The position numbers were made by a program, and so were the translations under genes. Under the pieces are notes generated by a model that worked only from the letters and a program-made list of their open reading frames with translations, had not been told where the DNA came from and searched no databases. Positions 13,775-22,056 of a stretch of 23,094 bases of DNA are shown here, in pieces. How positions within the stretch are numbered: the first letter of the stretch is position 1; the number at the start of each line of letters is the position of its first letter. This stretch comes from Limnohabitans sp. Lineage in GTDB: Bacteria; Pseudomonadota; Gammaproteobacteria; Burkholderiales; Burkholderiaceae_C. The stretch spans positions 1-23,094 of the forward strand of contig VEQI01000008.1 of the NCBI GenBank assembly GCA_018883305.1, given 5' to 3'.

Positions 13775-15388
13775 ATGACACACACCTCGGCGTCAACCGA
13801 TCTGACCACGGATGTGCTGATCGTGGGCTATGGCCCTTCGGGTGCTACGTTGGCCAATCTGATGGGGCGGCGTGGTCACCGCGTGATCGTCATCGATCAG
13901 GCCGCAGCCATTTACGACAAGCCACGCGCCATCACCGCCGATCAGGAAGCCTTGCGGATTTTTCAAGAGATCGGTCTGGCTGACGAGATCACCGCCAGCA
14001 CGTCGCCGCATCCCGGCACCAACTTCGTGGGGTTGAACGGCCAAGTTATCAAGCGCTTCTACCCAGCGCCACCGCCCAATCCGTTGGCCTGGGACCCGTC
14101 TTTCATGTTTGTGCAACCCGAGCTGGAAGCCACCTTGCGCCGGGGACTGGCACGCTGGCCCCAGGTGACGGCACTGACCGAGCACAAATACCTGGATTTG
14201 CAGCAAGACGCGGACGGCGTGACGGCCCGCGTGTTGCGGATGCGTGACGGGCGTGAATTGACCATCCGTGCCAACCACGTGGTGGCGGCTGATGGCGCCA
14301 CCAGCAGCTTGCGCAAGCAACTGGGTTCACCCATTGAAGACCTGGCCTTTGATGAGTGGTGGATTGTGGTGGACGCTTGGATTCGCGGTCCGGTGGAATT
14401 GCCAGAGCGCTGCGTGCAATATTGCCGCCCCGCACGTCCCGGCACTTACATCCAGGGTCCGGGCACGCTGCGTCGCTGGGAAATGAAGTTGATGCCGGGG
14501 GAAACACCGCAAGACTTTCAAACGCATGAAGCGGTGTGGAAAGTGCTGGGCGAGTTTGTCGACACCCAGCACCTGGAACATTGCCGCACCGCCGTCTACC
14601 GCTTCCATGCGCTGGTGGTGCAGGAATGGCGTGCGGGCCGCGTGTTCCTGATGGGCGACGCCGCTCACCAGATGCCTCCTTTCCTGGGGCAAGGCCTGGG
14701 GGCCGGTGTCCGTGACGCCTACAACCTGGCCTGGAAGCTGGACGCGGTGATGCGCGGACAAGCACCCGATGCGCTGCTGGACACCTACTGCGAGGAGCGC
14801 AAGCGCCATGTGCGCACCGTGGTGGCGCACGCCAAAGCCTTTGGCCTCATCATTGGCGAACTGGATGTGGACCGCGCGCGCGAGCGCGATGCGCAACTGG
14901 AAGCCGAGTTGCTCTCCGGTCGAGCCATCACGGTGCGACAAAAATTCATCCCGGGACTGGAGACCGGCTTGCTGCATCGCACGGAAGACAACGCCCTGGC
15001 GCCCGGTGCAGGCGAGTTGTGCATTCAACCCTGGGTGCGCGCCACATCGCAGGCCCCCTGGCAACGCCTGGATGATGTGACCGGTGCGTGCTTCACGCTG
15101 ATCACCACTTCACCCGAGTTGCTCTCATCACTCACCCCTGCGCTGCGCGCGCTGTGGCAACGCCTGGGCGGTCGTCTGGTGTTGCTGGGCAGTGCACCTC
15201 ATGCCAGCACACCGCCAGACGTCTGCGTCCTCACGGAGCAAGATGGCCTGATGCAGCAGTGGCTGCAGAGCCTGAACGCCCAGGCGGTCATTGCCCGCCC
15301 CGATCACTATGTGTATGGCGTGGCCGCCACCCTGGAGGCCCTGAACCAGATGATTGAAGAACTCGGAAACGAATTAGGAAACGCATGA
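13775..15388 (+). CDS. FAD-dependent aromatic monooxygenase, MhpA-like
   Basis: A 537-residue group A flavoprotein hydroxylase. VLIVGYGPSGATLA (14-27) is the FAD Rossmann motif; VVAADGATSSLRKQLG (169-184) is the DG motif that also serves NAD(P)H binding; RVFLMGDAAHQMPPFLGQGL (289-308) is the GD motif. The C-terminal thioredoxin-like domain ends with VIARPDHYVYGVA, as in MhpA and phenol-hydroxylase-like enzymes. This family ortho-hydroxylates phenolic substrates such as 3-(3-hydroxyphenyl)propionate using NAD(P)H and O2. GAGGA lies eight bases before the ATG. The stop overlaps the next start (ATGA), so translation is coupled to the SDR gene. No mhpB/mhpC homologues are nearby, so the substrate is probably not the classical MhpA one. 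Confidence 0.92.
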   Translation: MTHTSASTDLTTDVLIVGYGPSGATLANLMGRRGHRVIVIDQAAAIYDKPRAITADQEALRIFQEIGLADEITASTSPHPGTNFVGLNGQVIKRFYPAPPPNPLAWDPSFMFVQPELEATLRRGLARWPQVTALTEHKYLDLQQDADGVTARVLRMRDGRELTIRANHVVAADGATSSLRKQLGSPIEDLAFDEWWIVVDAWIRGPVELPERCVQYCRPARPGTYIQGPGTLRRWEMKLMPGETPQDFQTHEAVWKVLGEFVDTQHLEHCRTAVYRFHALVVQEWRAGRVFLMGDAAHQMPPFLGQGLGAGVRDAYNLAWKLDAVMRGQAPDALLDTYCEERKRHVRTVVAHAKAFGLIIGELDVDRARERDAQLEAELLSGRAITVRQKFIPGLETGLLHRTEDNALAPGAGELCIQPWVRATSQAPWQRLDDVTGACFTLITTSPELLSSLTPALRALWQRLGGRLVLLGSAPHASTPPDVCVLTEQDGLMQQWLQSLNAQAVIARPDHYVYGVAATLEALNQMIEELGNELGNA

Positions 15389-16125
15389 TGCTGAAACAAC
15401 AAGTCGCGCTCGTCACCGGAGGCAGCAATGGCATTGGCGCCGCCACCGTTCGCCTGCTGGCCGAACAAGGCGCCACCGTGGTGGTGGGCTACCACCAAGG
15501 CCGTGATCGTGCCGAGGCCCTCATCAACACTTTGCCGGGCACGGGTCATCTGGCGCTGCAAGTGCCTCTGGAAGACTTTGCCGCCCACACACACATCGCT
15601 CAGGAACTGACCCAGCGTCTGGGACAACTCAACATTCTGGTGAACTCCGCAGGCTATACCCGCCGCATCCCGCATGGTGACCTGGAGGCTCTCTCGCCTG
15701 AATTTTTCACGCAGATGCTGAGCGCCAACGCAGGCGGCACCTACTCGCTCACGCGCGCGCTCGTCCCCTTGCTCAAGGCCAGTGGCCAGGGCCTGGTGGT
15801 GAACGTGTCTTCCGTCGCAGCCTTCACCGGCTCGGGCAGCAACATTGCGTATTGCGCGGCCAAGGCGGCCATTGACACGGTGACGCTGTCACTCGCCCGC
15901 GTGCTGGGCCCCGAAGTACGCTTGCTCAGTGTGTCGCCAGCCTCGGTGGACACGGGGTTTGTGGAAGGTCGCAGCCGCGCAGAGATCGAGAAGAAAGCGC
16001 TGCAGTCGCCGCTGGGTCGCGTGGTCACGCCGGAAGACGTGGCGCGCGCTGTGCTGGCCTGCGCCACCCATCTCAAAACCGCCACCGGCACCCGCATCGT
16101 GATCGATGGCGGCGCCACGCTCTAA
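15385..16125 (+). CDS. Short-chain dehydrogenase/reductase (SDR)
   Basis: A 246-residue classical SDR. TGGSNGIGAA (11-20) binds NAD(P); LVNSAG (85-90) is the NNAG-type structural motif; the catalytic Ser in VSS (142-143), Tyr156 and Lys160 (YCAAK) are present; DGGATL closes the C-terminus. Such enzymes oxidise or reduce an alcohol/ketone or a dihydrodiol. The first ATG overlaps the hydroxylase stop by four bases, a second ATG follows directly, and AGGA lies about nine bases upstream. It is the third gene of the operon. Its role is probably oxidation of a hydroxylated intermediate or side-chain alcohol of the aromatic substrate; the specific reaction is unknown. Confidence 0.93.
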   Translation: MMLKQQVALVTGGSNGIGAATVRLLAEQGATVVVGYHQGRDRAEALINTLPGTGHLALQVPLEDFAAHTHIAQELTQRLGQLNILVNSAGYTRRIPHGDLEALSPEFFTQMLSANAGGTYSLTRALVPLLKASGQGLVVNVSSVAAFTGSGSNIAYCAAKAAIDTVTLSLARVLGPEVRLLSVSPASVDTGFVEGRSRAEIEKKALQSPLGRVVTPEDVARAVLACATHLKTATGTRIVIDGGATL

Positions 16126-16141
16126 GCACAGGAGATTGCTC

Positions 16142-17107
16142 ATGAAGATCAACCGTCGTTCCCTGCTGGCCTGGCTCACTGCCGCTGTCTCCCCCTTGGC
16201 ACTGGCACAAAGCTGGCCCGGCAAGCCCGTTCAACTGGTGCATGGCTTTGGCGCTGGCGGCAATGCCGACGTGATTGCCCGACTGGTGGCGCAAAAGCTG
16301 CAAGACGCGCTGGACAAACCCGTGGTGGTGGAAATCAAGAGTGGTGCGGGTGGCATGATTGCCACCAACGCCGTGGCCAAGGCTGAACCCGATGGCCATA
16401 CCCTGGTGATGCTCACAGGTGCGCACACGGTGTCCGCCGCCATGCGCAAGACCTTGCCCTATGACCCGGTCAAGGACTTCGCGTTCATCTCCACCGTCAC
16501 CAGTTTTCCGTTCGTCATCGCCGTGCGCGCAGACCATCCGGCCAAAACCCTGGCCGACCTGATCCAGATGGCCAAGGCCAGCAGCGGCAAGATCAGCTAC
16601 AGCTCGGTGGGTGTGGGCTCCACCCAGCATCTGGTGGGTGAGTTGCTGGCCGGCACCGCTGGCGTGCAGTTGCTGCACATCCCGTATCGAGGCGGCGGCG
16701 CACCAGTGCAGTCCGTGATGGCCGGTGAAGTGGACATCCTGGTGGACACCCCCACCGTGGCCCTGCCCCATCTGCAAGGCGGCAAACTGCGTGCGCTGGG
16801 TGTCACCAGCGCCGCTGTCTGGCCCACCTTGCCTGGTGTGGTGCCCGTGGCCCAGACCCTGCCCGGGTTTGAAGTGCATTCATGGCTGGGCCTGGCTGCA
16901 CCGGCGGGCACCCCGGCCGCCATCATCCAGCGCTTGAACAAGGACGTTCAGCAATTGTTGCAACGTCCCGAGGTCATCAAATCTCTGAACCAGTCTGGCA
17001 GCGCACCCTCCTACAGCACCTCACAAGACATGCAGGAAATGGTGCAGACGGACATTGCGCGCTGGCGCAGCGTGATTGCGCGCCGCGGCATTCAACTGGA
17101 GAACTGA
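16142..17107 (+). CDS. Bug-family (TctC-like) periplasmic solute-binding protein, operon-linked
   Basis: A 321-residue secreted receptor. The signal peptide is twin-Arg-like at its start (MKINRRSLLAWL) and ends ALA, with cleavage before QSWPGKP. VQLVHGFGAGGNADVIARL and IKSGAGGMIATNAVAKA followed by PDGHTL are the family's ligand-loop motifs. It follows the SDR stop by 16 bases with CAGGAG before the ATG, so it belongs to the same operon. It likely captures the aromatic or carboxylate substrate of the enzymes encoded upstream. No TctA/TctB membrane subunits are nearby, so uptake would use components encoded elsewhere. The frame is open back to 16106, inside the SDR gene, but the signal peptide begins at 16142. 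Confidence 0.93.
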   Translation: MKINRRSLLAWLTAAVSPLALAQSWPGKPVQLVHGFGAGGNADVIARLVAQKLQDALDKPVVVEIKSGAGGMIATNAVAKAEPDGHTLVMLTGAHTVSAAMRKTLPYDPVKDFAFISTVTSFPFVIAVRADHPAKTLADLIQMAKASSGKISYSSVGVGSTQHLVGELLAGTAGVQLLHIPYRGGGAPVQSVMAGEVDILVDTPTVALPHLQGGKLRALGVTSAAVWPTLPGVVPVAQTLPGFEVHSWLGLAAPAGTPAAIIQRLNKDVQQLLQRPEVIKSLNQSGSAPSYSTSQDMQEMVQTDIARWRSVIARRGIQLEN

Positions 17108-17140
17108 ACGCCCGGGCCCGGCTGGCCGCCCGGTGGCGTT
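17107..17140. terminator. Hairpin between convergent operons
   Basis: AACGCC (17107-17112) pairs with GGCGTT (17135-17140), continued inward by CGGGC (17113-17117) with GCCCG (17128-17132) across a two-base bulge, around a 10-base loop. It fills the whole 33-base gap between two convergent stop codons, so it is a probable bidirectional terminator or transcript end. Confidence 0.6.
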
Positions 17141-18196
17141 TCAGCGCAGCTTGGCATTCAAGGCGTCCAGTGCCGAACGGCCTGGACACAGCTCACTCAC
17201 GCCCAGCGTGTTGAGGGGACGATGCGTGGTGTTGTGAGCGGCGTGCACGTCCAACGCCTGGCCATCCACATAGAGCAGACCGGTGACAATCTCACCGGCT
17301 TCATAACGCTCCTGCATGTAACGCAAGGCGTCAAAGCGGCGTGACGCATCGTAACCCTCATGCAGCTTGCGCAGACGCAGCGTGGAGCCGTCATGCTGTT
17401 CCACCTCGGTCACTTCACCCGGTGCGTATTGCGCGGTGATCTCACTGTGCTTGGGCACAAAGTCAAGACGGCTCACGGCCTCGGCATGATCGCGCACATA
17501 GTCGTAGCTCTTGGTGGAACCCGCGTGGTTATTGAAGGTCACGCAGGGGCTGATCACGTCGATGAACGCCGCACCACCGTGGCTCATGGCGCCCTTGATC
17601 AAGGGCACCAGTTGTTCCTTGTCGCCAGAGAAGCCACGTGCCACGTAGGTGGCGCCCATCTGCAAGGCCAGCCCCACCAGGTCAACCGCGTTGTCGTTGT
17701 TGATCTGCCCCTTCTTGCTCTTGGAGCCACGGTCGGAGGTGGCGGAGAACTGGCCCTTGGTGAGACCATACACGCCGTTGTTTTCCACGATGTACACCAT
17801 GCGCACACCCCGGCGCATGATGTTGGCAAACTGGCCCAACCCAATCGATGCCGAGTCGCCGTCGCCCGATACGCCCAGGTACAACAATTCCCGATTGGCC
17901 AGGTTGGCACCCGTGAGCACCGAGGGCATGCGGCCATGCACCGTGTTGAAACCATGTGAAGCGCCCAGAAAATAATCCGGTGTTTTAGAGCTGCAACCAA
18001 TGCCCGAGAGCTTGGCCACACGGTGCGGCTCCACATCCATCTCCCAACAGGCCTGCACGATGGCCGCCGAGATGGAGTCATGACCACAACCCGCGCACAG
18101 GGTGGAAATCCGGCCCTCATAGTCGCGACGTGTGTAACCCACCTTGTTCACACCCAGGGTGGGGTGATGCAAGCTTGGTTTGGCAATCCAGGTCAT
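17141..18196 (-). CDS. korB: 2-oxoacid:acceptor oxidoreductase, beta (TPP) subunit
   Basis: A 351-residue TPP-binding subunit. The GDGD (111-114) to NN (139-140) segment, VSGDGDSASIG...VENNGVYGLTKGQ, is the TPP/Mg motif. Cys34, Cys37, Cys68 and Cys218 (CAGCGH, GIGCSS, ISPCVTF) match the four ligands of the [4Fe-4S] cluster in this family. With the alpha subunit it decarboxylates a 2-oxo acid to the acyl-CoA and passes electrons on. YDYVRDH and NHAGSTKSY are typical of KorB-like 2-oxoglutarate enzymes, but pyruvate or aryl-pyruvates cannot be excluded. The ATG overlaps the stop of the alpha gene by four bases. At 351 residues it is longer than the usual roughly 300, with a C-terminal extension. 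Symbol by analogy. Confidence 0.93.
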   Translation of the reverse strand: MTWIAKPSLHHPTLGVNKVGYTRRDYEGRISTLCAGCGHDSISAAIVQACWEMDVEPHRVAKLSGIGCSSKTPDYFLGASHGFNTVHGRMPSVLTGANLANRELLYLGVSGDGDSASIGLGQFANIMRRGVRMVYIVENNGVYGLTKGQFSATSDRGSKSKKGQINNDNAVDLVGLALQMGATYVARGFSGDKEQLVPLIKGAMSHGGAAFIDVISPCVTFNNHAGSTKSYDYVRDHAEAVSRLDFVPKHSEITAQYAPGEVTEVEQHDGSTLRLRKLHEGYDASRRFDALRYMQERYEAGEIVTGLLYVDGQALDVHAAHNTTHRPLNTLGVSELCPGRSALDALNAKLR

Positions 18197-20037
18197 GCGG
18201 ACTCCTTCGCCATCTGGCGGTTGTGTTGGGAGGTCGACCCCAGGCGCTTGAGCATGGCGTCCATGATGAAGCGCGCTGTGATGGGGGTGCCGTCATAGTG
18301 CAGCACTTTCACCAGGTGTGCCGGGTCGAGTTCGAATTCATTGACCAGCAGGGACTGCATCTGGCCATCGCGGTTTTGCTCCACCACAAACACCTGCTCA
18401 TGGGACTCAATGAACGCCTTCACCGAGTCCGGGAACGGATAGGCCCGCAAGCGCAACCCATCCGCATGCACGCCCTGTGCGCTCAGCAATGCCAGCGCCT
18501 CGTCCATGGCCGAGCTGGTGGAGCCAAAGTACAGCACACCCACCTGGGTGGGGTGCGCAGCTTTGTGCAGCACAGGCGCCGGCACCAGGTTGGCCGCGGT
18601 CTGGAACTTGCGCATCAGGCGTTCCATGTTGTAGATGTAATCCACCCCTTTTTCAGAGTAGCGGGCGTAGGGATCACGCGTCGTGCCACGGGTGAAGAAG
18701 CTGCCCTTGGTGGGGTGCGTGCCCGGATAAGTGCGCCAGGGAATGCCGTCGCCATCCACGTCTTTGTATCGGCCAAAGTCTTTGCCGGACTCCAGCTCGT
18801 CATGCGTCATCACCTTGCCGCGGTCATAGCTGCGGCTGTCATCCCAGACAAAGGGTTTGCTCAAGCGCTGGTTCATGCCGATGTCCAAATCGGTCATCAC
18901 GAAGATGGGCGTTTGCAAGCGATCAGCCAGGTCCAGCGCGGTGGCACTGAATTCAAAACACTCATACGGGTCTTCGGGCAGCAGCATGACATGCTTGGTG
19001 TCTCCGTGTGAGGCATAGGCACAGGCCAGCAAGTCCGATTGCTGGGTGCGCGTGGGCATGCCGGTGGAGGGACCACCGCGCTGCACATCGATGATGGTCA
19101 CCGGAATTTCAGCAAAGTAGGCCAGGCCGATGAATTCCGTCATGAGCGAAATGCCGGGACCCGAGGTGGCCGTGAAGGCGCGAGCCCCATTCCACCCGGC
19201 CCCCACCACCATGCCGATGGACGCCAGTTCGTCCTCTGCTTGAATGATGGCGAATCGCTTCTGCCCAGTGGTGGGGTCAACGCGGTATTTCTCGCAGTAT
19301 TTCTGAAACGCCTCCGCCACTGAGGAAGATGGCGTGATGGGATACCAGGCCGCCACCGTGGCGCCGCCATACACGCACCCCAGCGCGGCGGCGCTGTTGC
19401 CATCGGTGAAGATGCGTTCGCCCACGTTGTCGGCGCGACGCACTTGCAGCCCCAGGGGCTGGATCTGGTGCGCAGCAATCCAGTCACGTCCCAGCTGGAG
19501 GGCGTTCATGTTCGATTGCAACAAGCCCTCCTTGCCACGGTACTGCTCCGAGAACAGTTGCTCGAACACGTTGGCGTCCACCCCCAACAGTGCCGACAAA
19601 GCGCCGACATAGATGATGTTCTTGAACAGTTGTCGCTGGCGCGGTTCCGAGTACTGACTGTTGCAGATCTGGGTCAGCGGCACGCCCACCACGTGAATGT
19701 CTTCACGGAATTTGCTGGCCGGCATGGGGCGTGTCGAGTCGTAGAACAAGTAGCCCCCCGGCTCGATCTCGGCCACGTCCGCGTCCCAGGTCTGCGGGTT
19801 CATGGCCACCATCATGTCGATGCCGCCACGGCGACCCAGCCAGCCGCGCTCACTGATGCGCATTTCGTACCAGGTGGGCATGCCCTGGATGTTGCTGGGG
19901 AAGATGTTGCGCGGGCTCACCGGCACGCCCATGCGCAAAATGGCCTTGGCAAACAACTCGTTGGCGGAAGCCGACCCCGAGCCGTTGACGTTGGCAAACT
20001 TGATCACAAATTCATTGATGGACTCAAGGCGTTTCAT
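18193..20037 (-). CDS. korA: 2-oxoacid:acceptor oxidoreductase, fused gamma-alpha subunit
   Basis: A 614-residue fusion. Residues about 1-190 form the gamma domain (FANVNGSGSASANELFAKAI) and about 205-614 the alpha (pyrimidine-binding) domain. YPITPSSS (232-239) is the conserved loop that recognises the 2-oxo acid/CoA. QAEDELASIG (266-275) holds the TPP-activating Glu, and TSGPGISLMTE (291-301) and QRGGPSTGMPTRTQQSD (319-335) are hallmarks of the KorA/PorA group. The C-terminal part contains VFVVEQNRDGQM, as in KorA. It is the middle gene of a three-gene operon with four-base ATGA overlaps on both sides. Closest known arrangement: KorABC of Thauera/Azoarcus, where the enzyme supplies low-potential electrons or reduces NADP; substrate here inferred only. 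Confidence 0.93.
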   Translation of the reverse strand: MKRLESINEFVIKFANVNGSGSASANELFAKAILRMGVPVSPRNIFPSNIQGMPTWYEMRISERGWLGRRGGIDMMVAMNPQTWDADVAEIEPGGYLFYDSTRPMPASKFREDIHVVGVPLTQICNSQYSEPRQRQLFKNIIYVGALSALLGVDANVFEQLFSEQYRGKEGLLQSNMNALQLGRDWIAAHQIQPLGLQVRRADNVGERIFTDGNSAAALGCVYGGATVAAWYPITPSSSVAEAFQKYCEKYRVDPTTGQKRFAIIQAEDELASIGMVVGAGWNGARAFTATSGPGISLMTEFIGLAYFAEIPVTIIDVQRGGPSTGMPTRTQQSDLLACAYASHGDTKHVMLLPEDPYECFEFSATALDLADRLQTPIFVMTDLDIGMNQRLSKPFVWDDSRSYDRGKVMTHDELESGKDFGRYKDVDGDGIPWRTYPGTHPTKGSFFTRGTTRDPYARYSEKGVDYIYNMERLMRKFQTAANLVPAPVLHKAAHPTQVGVLYFGSTSSAMDEALALLSAQGVHADGLRLRAYPFPDSVKAFIESHEQVFVVEQNRDGQMQSLLVNEFELDPAHLVKVLHYDGTPITARFIMDAMLKRLGSTSQHNRQMAKESA

Positions 20038-21866
20038 GCATGCTCCCGGGATGCGTCATCAAGGGCCACCACCAGGGTTTGCCCGCCGGCCTTGGCCGTA
20101 TCCAGTCTGGACTTGAGCATGTCCCACGCACCGGTGGGACAGCGTTCGGCACACAGGCCGCAGTGCAGGCACACGTCCTCGTCCTTCAGCATGATGCGTC
20201 CCGAGCGCAAGGCGGGCGAGGCATACAGCGCCTGGTCTTTGTTCAAGGCCGGCGCCTTCAGGTGCTGACGCACCACCGATTCATCGTCGTTGCTGGTGAT
20301 GGTGAGCGAATCCATGGGGCAGATATCCACACAGGCATCGCACTCGATGCAGGTCTTGTCGTTGAAGACCGTCTGCACATCGCAATTCAGGCAGCGATGG
20401 GCCTCCTTGAAGGCCGTGGCCGCATCAAAGCCCAGTTCCACCTCCACCCGGATACTGGCCAGCGCCACCTCCGCTTTGGCCCAGGGCACCTGGGAGCGCG
20501 CCATGTTGGAGACGTCGTTGTCATAACTCCATTCGTGAATGCCCATCTTCTGCGACAGCATCTGCACGTTGGGCGCGGGACGCGCTTTCACGTCCTTGCC
20601 TGAGAGGAACAGGTCGATGGACACCGCCGCCTCATGACCATGGGCCACCGCGGTGATGATGTTCTTGGGGCCGAAGGCCGCGTCGCCGCCAAAGAACACC
20701 TGGGGCAAGGTGGACTGATGCGTCACCGCATCCAGCACCGGCAGACCCCATTGGTCGAAGTCCAGGCCACAGTCTTTCTCGATCCAGGGGAATGCGTTTT
20801 CCTGACCAATCGCCACCAGCACGGTGTCGCACGGGAAAAATGCAGGGGGAGCGCCCGTGGGCTTGAGGGTGCGTTTGCCGTTGGCGTCGTACACGGCCTC
20901 GACGATCTCGAACTCCATGCCCACCAGCTTGCCGCCTTCCACCACACAGCGCTTCGGTACGTGGTAGTTGACGATGGGGATGCCCTCATGCATGGCGTCC
21001 TCTTTTTCCCAGGGCGAGGCCTTCATCTCCTCAAAGCCACTGCGCACAATCACCTTGACATCCTCCGCGCCGAGGCGTCGGGCGGAGCGACAGCAGTCCA
21101 TGGCGGTGTTGCCGCCCCCCAGCACAATCACCTGCTTGCCCACCGACTGCACATGGCCAAAAGACACCGAGGCCAGCCAGTTGATGCCGATGTGGATCTG
21201 CGCGCTGGCTTCCTGTCGACCTGGCACGTCCAGGTCACGGCCCAGCGGTGCCCCCGTGCCCACAAACACGGCATCGTAGTTCTGCGCCAGCAACTCACGC
21301 ATGGAGTGGATGCGCGCGTTGGCCTGGAACTTCACACCCAGGTTCAGGATGTAACCGCACTCCTCGTCGATGACTTCCTCGGGCAAGCGGAAACGGGGGA
21401 TCTGGGAGCGAATGAAGCCGCCCGGCTTGCTTTCACCATCAAACACCGTGACCTCATAGCCCAGCGGGGCCAGGTCACGCGCCACGGTGAGGGAAGCAGG
21501 GCCGGCGCCCACGCAGGCCACACGCTTGCCATTGAAGGGGGCAGGCTTGGGCAAGCGCGCCTGAATCGAGTCCTTGTGATCGGCGGCATAGCGCTTGAGC
21601 CGACAAATGGCGACGGGCTCGGGCTGGGGTTTGTTGCTCTCCTCCACCCGACCGCGTCTGCAGGCGGGTTCACAAGGGCGGTCACAGGTGCGGCCCAGCA
21701 CGCCTGGAAACACGTTGGAGACCCAGTTGATCAGGTAGGCCTCCGTGTGCTGGCCTTGGCCGATAAGTCGAATGTATTCAGGAACCGGTGTGTGCGCAGG
21801 GCAAGCCCATTGGCAATCGACGACACGGTGGTAATAGTCTGGGTGTCCGACATCGGTGGGATTCAA
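20034..21866 (-). CDS. korC: FAD/Fe-S electron-transfer subunit (GltD-like) of the 2-oxoacid oxidoreductase
   Basis: A 610-residue flavo-iron-sulfur protein. The N-terminal GltD-type cluster domain has Cys18, Cys22, Cys61, Cys65, Cys69 and Cys88. FAD binds at VGAGPASLTVARDL (119-132) and NAD(P)H at VLGGGNTAMDCCRSARR (248-264); GGDAAFGP (393-400) is the second FAD motif. The C-terminus adds a CLNC pair (492/495) and a bacterial-type 2[4Fe-4S] ferredoxin domain: CIECDACVDICP (506-517) and CLHCGLCAERCP (566-577). It probably carries electrons between the TPP subunits and NAD(P), as described for the three-subunit 2-oxoglutarate:NADP oxidoreductase of Azoarcus. The start is TTG, not ATG: a GGAG lies exactly seven bases before it and no in-frame ATG fits. 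The stop overlaps the alpha start. Symbol by analogy. Confidence 0.92.
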   Translation of the reverse strand: MNPTDVGHPDYYHRVVDCQWACPAHTPVPEYIRLIGQGQHTEAYLINWVSNVFPGVLGRTCDRPCEPACRRGRVEESNKPQPEPVAICRLKRYAADHKDSIQARLPKPAPFNGKRVACVGAGPASLTVARDLAPLGYEVTVFDGESKPGGFIRSQIPRFRLPEEVIDEECGYILNLGVKFQANARIHSMRELLAQNYDAVFVGTGAPLGRDLDVPGRQEASAQIHIGINWLASVSFGHVQSVGKQVIVLGGGNTAMDCCRSARRLGAEDVKVIVRSGFEEMKASPWEKEDAMHEGIPIVNYHVPKRCVVEGGKLVGMEFEIVEAVYDANGKRTLKPTGAPPAFFPCDTVLVAIGQENAFPWIEKDCGLDFDQWGLPVLDAVTHQSTLPQVFFGGDAAFGPKNIITAVAHGHEAAVSIDLFLSGKDVKARPAPNVQMLSQKMGIHEWSYDNDVSNMARSQVPWAKAEVALASIRVEVELGFDAATAFKEAHRCLNCDVQTVFNDKTCIECDACVDICPMDSLTITSNDDESVVRQHLKAPALNKDQALYASPALRSGRIMLKDEDVCLHCGLCAERCPTGAWDMLKSRLDTAKAGGQTLVVALDDASREHA

Positions 21867-21873
21867 GATGGGT

Positions 21874-21877
21874 CTCC
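21874..21877 (-). promoter_or_regulatory. Shine-Dalgarno for the TTG start of the FAD/Fe-S subunit
   Basis: GGAG on the minus strand is seven bases before TTG (21866-21864). It is optimally placed and supports use of the rare start codon for the first gene of the operon. Confidence 0.6.
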
Positions 21878-21888
21878 GTCTTTATAAA

Positions 21889-21902
21889 GCAGTCCCGACT
21901 GC
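21889..21902. promoter_or_regulatory. Short palindrome in the leader of the 2-oxoacid oxidoreductase operon
   Basis: GCAGTC and GACTGC are perfect arms around two bases. It lies at or just after the inferred transcription start and could be an operator or a small leader hairpin; a TTTATAAA palindrome (21881-21888) follows. No regulator can be named. Confidence 0.3.
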
Positions 21903-21909
21903 CGGGAGC

Positions 21910-21939
21910 GTTCTAGCACAATCAACTGACGAAAGCCAA
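21910..21939 (-). promoter_or_regulatory. Promoter candidate of the 2-oxoacid oxidoreductase operon
   Basis: On the minus strand TTGGCT (21939-21934) and TAGAAC (21915-21910) are 18 bases apart, each matching four of six consensus positions. Transcription would begin near 21903, giving a leader of about 37 bases. Confidence 0.33.
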
Positions 21940-22056
21940 TAGAGACTGTTAACTATCTGACAAGGGTCAAATTTGAGAAACGTCGATCGCTCAACAATCG
22001 GGCTGTCTATTTTTCAAAGTAACGATTCATCCACTATCCCTTGTACGAGGTGTCCC

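Noticed and set aside
20634..21887. A 417-codon plus-strand frame opposite the FAD/Fe-S subunit
   Set aside because: Antisense shadow of a gene with many diagnostic motifs; no domain or start signal of its own.
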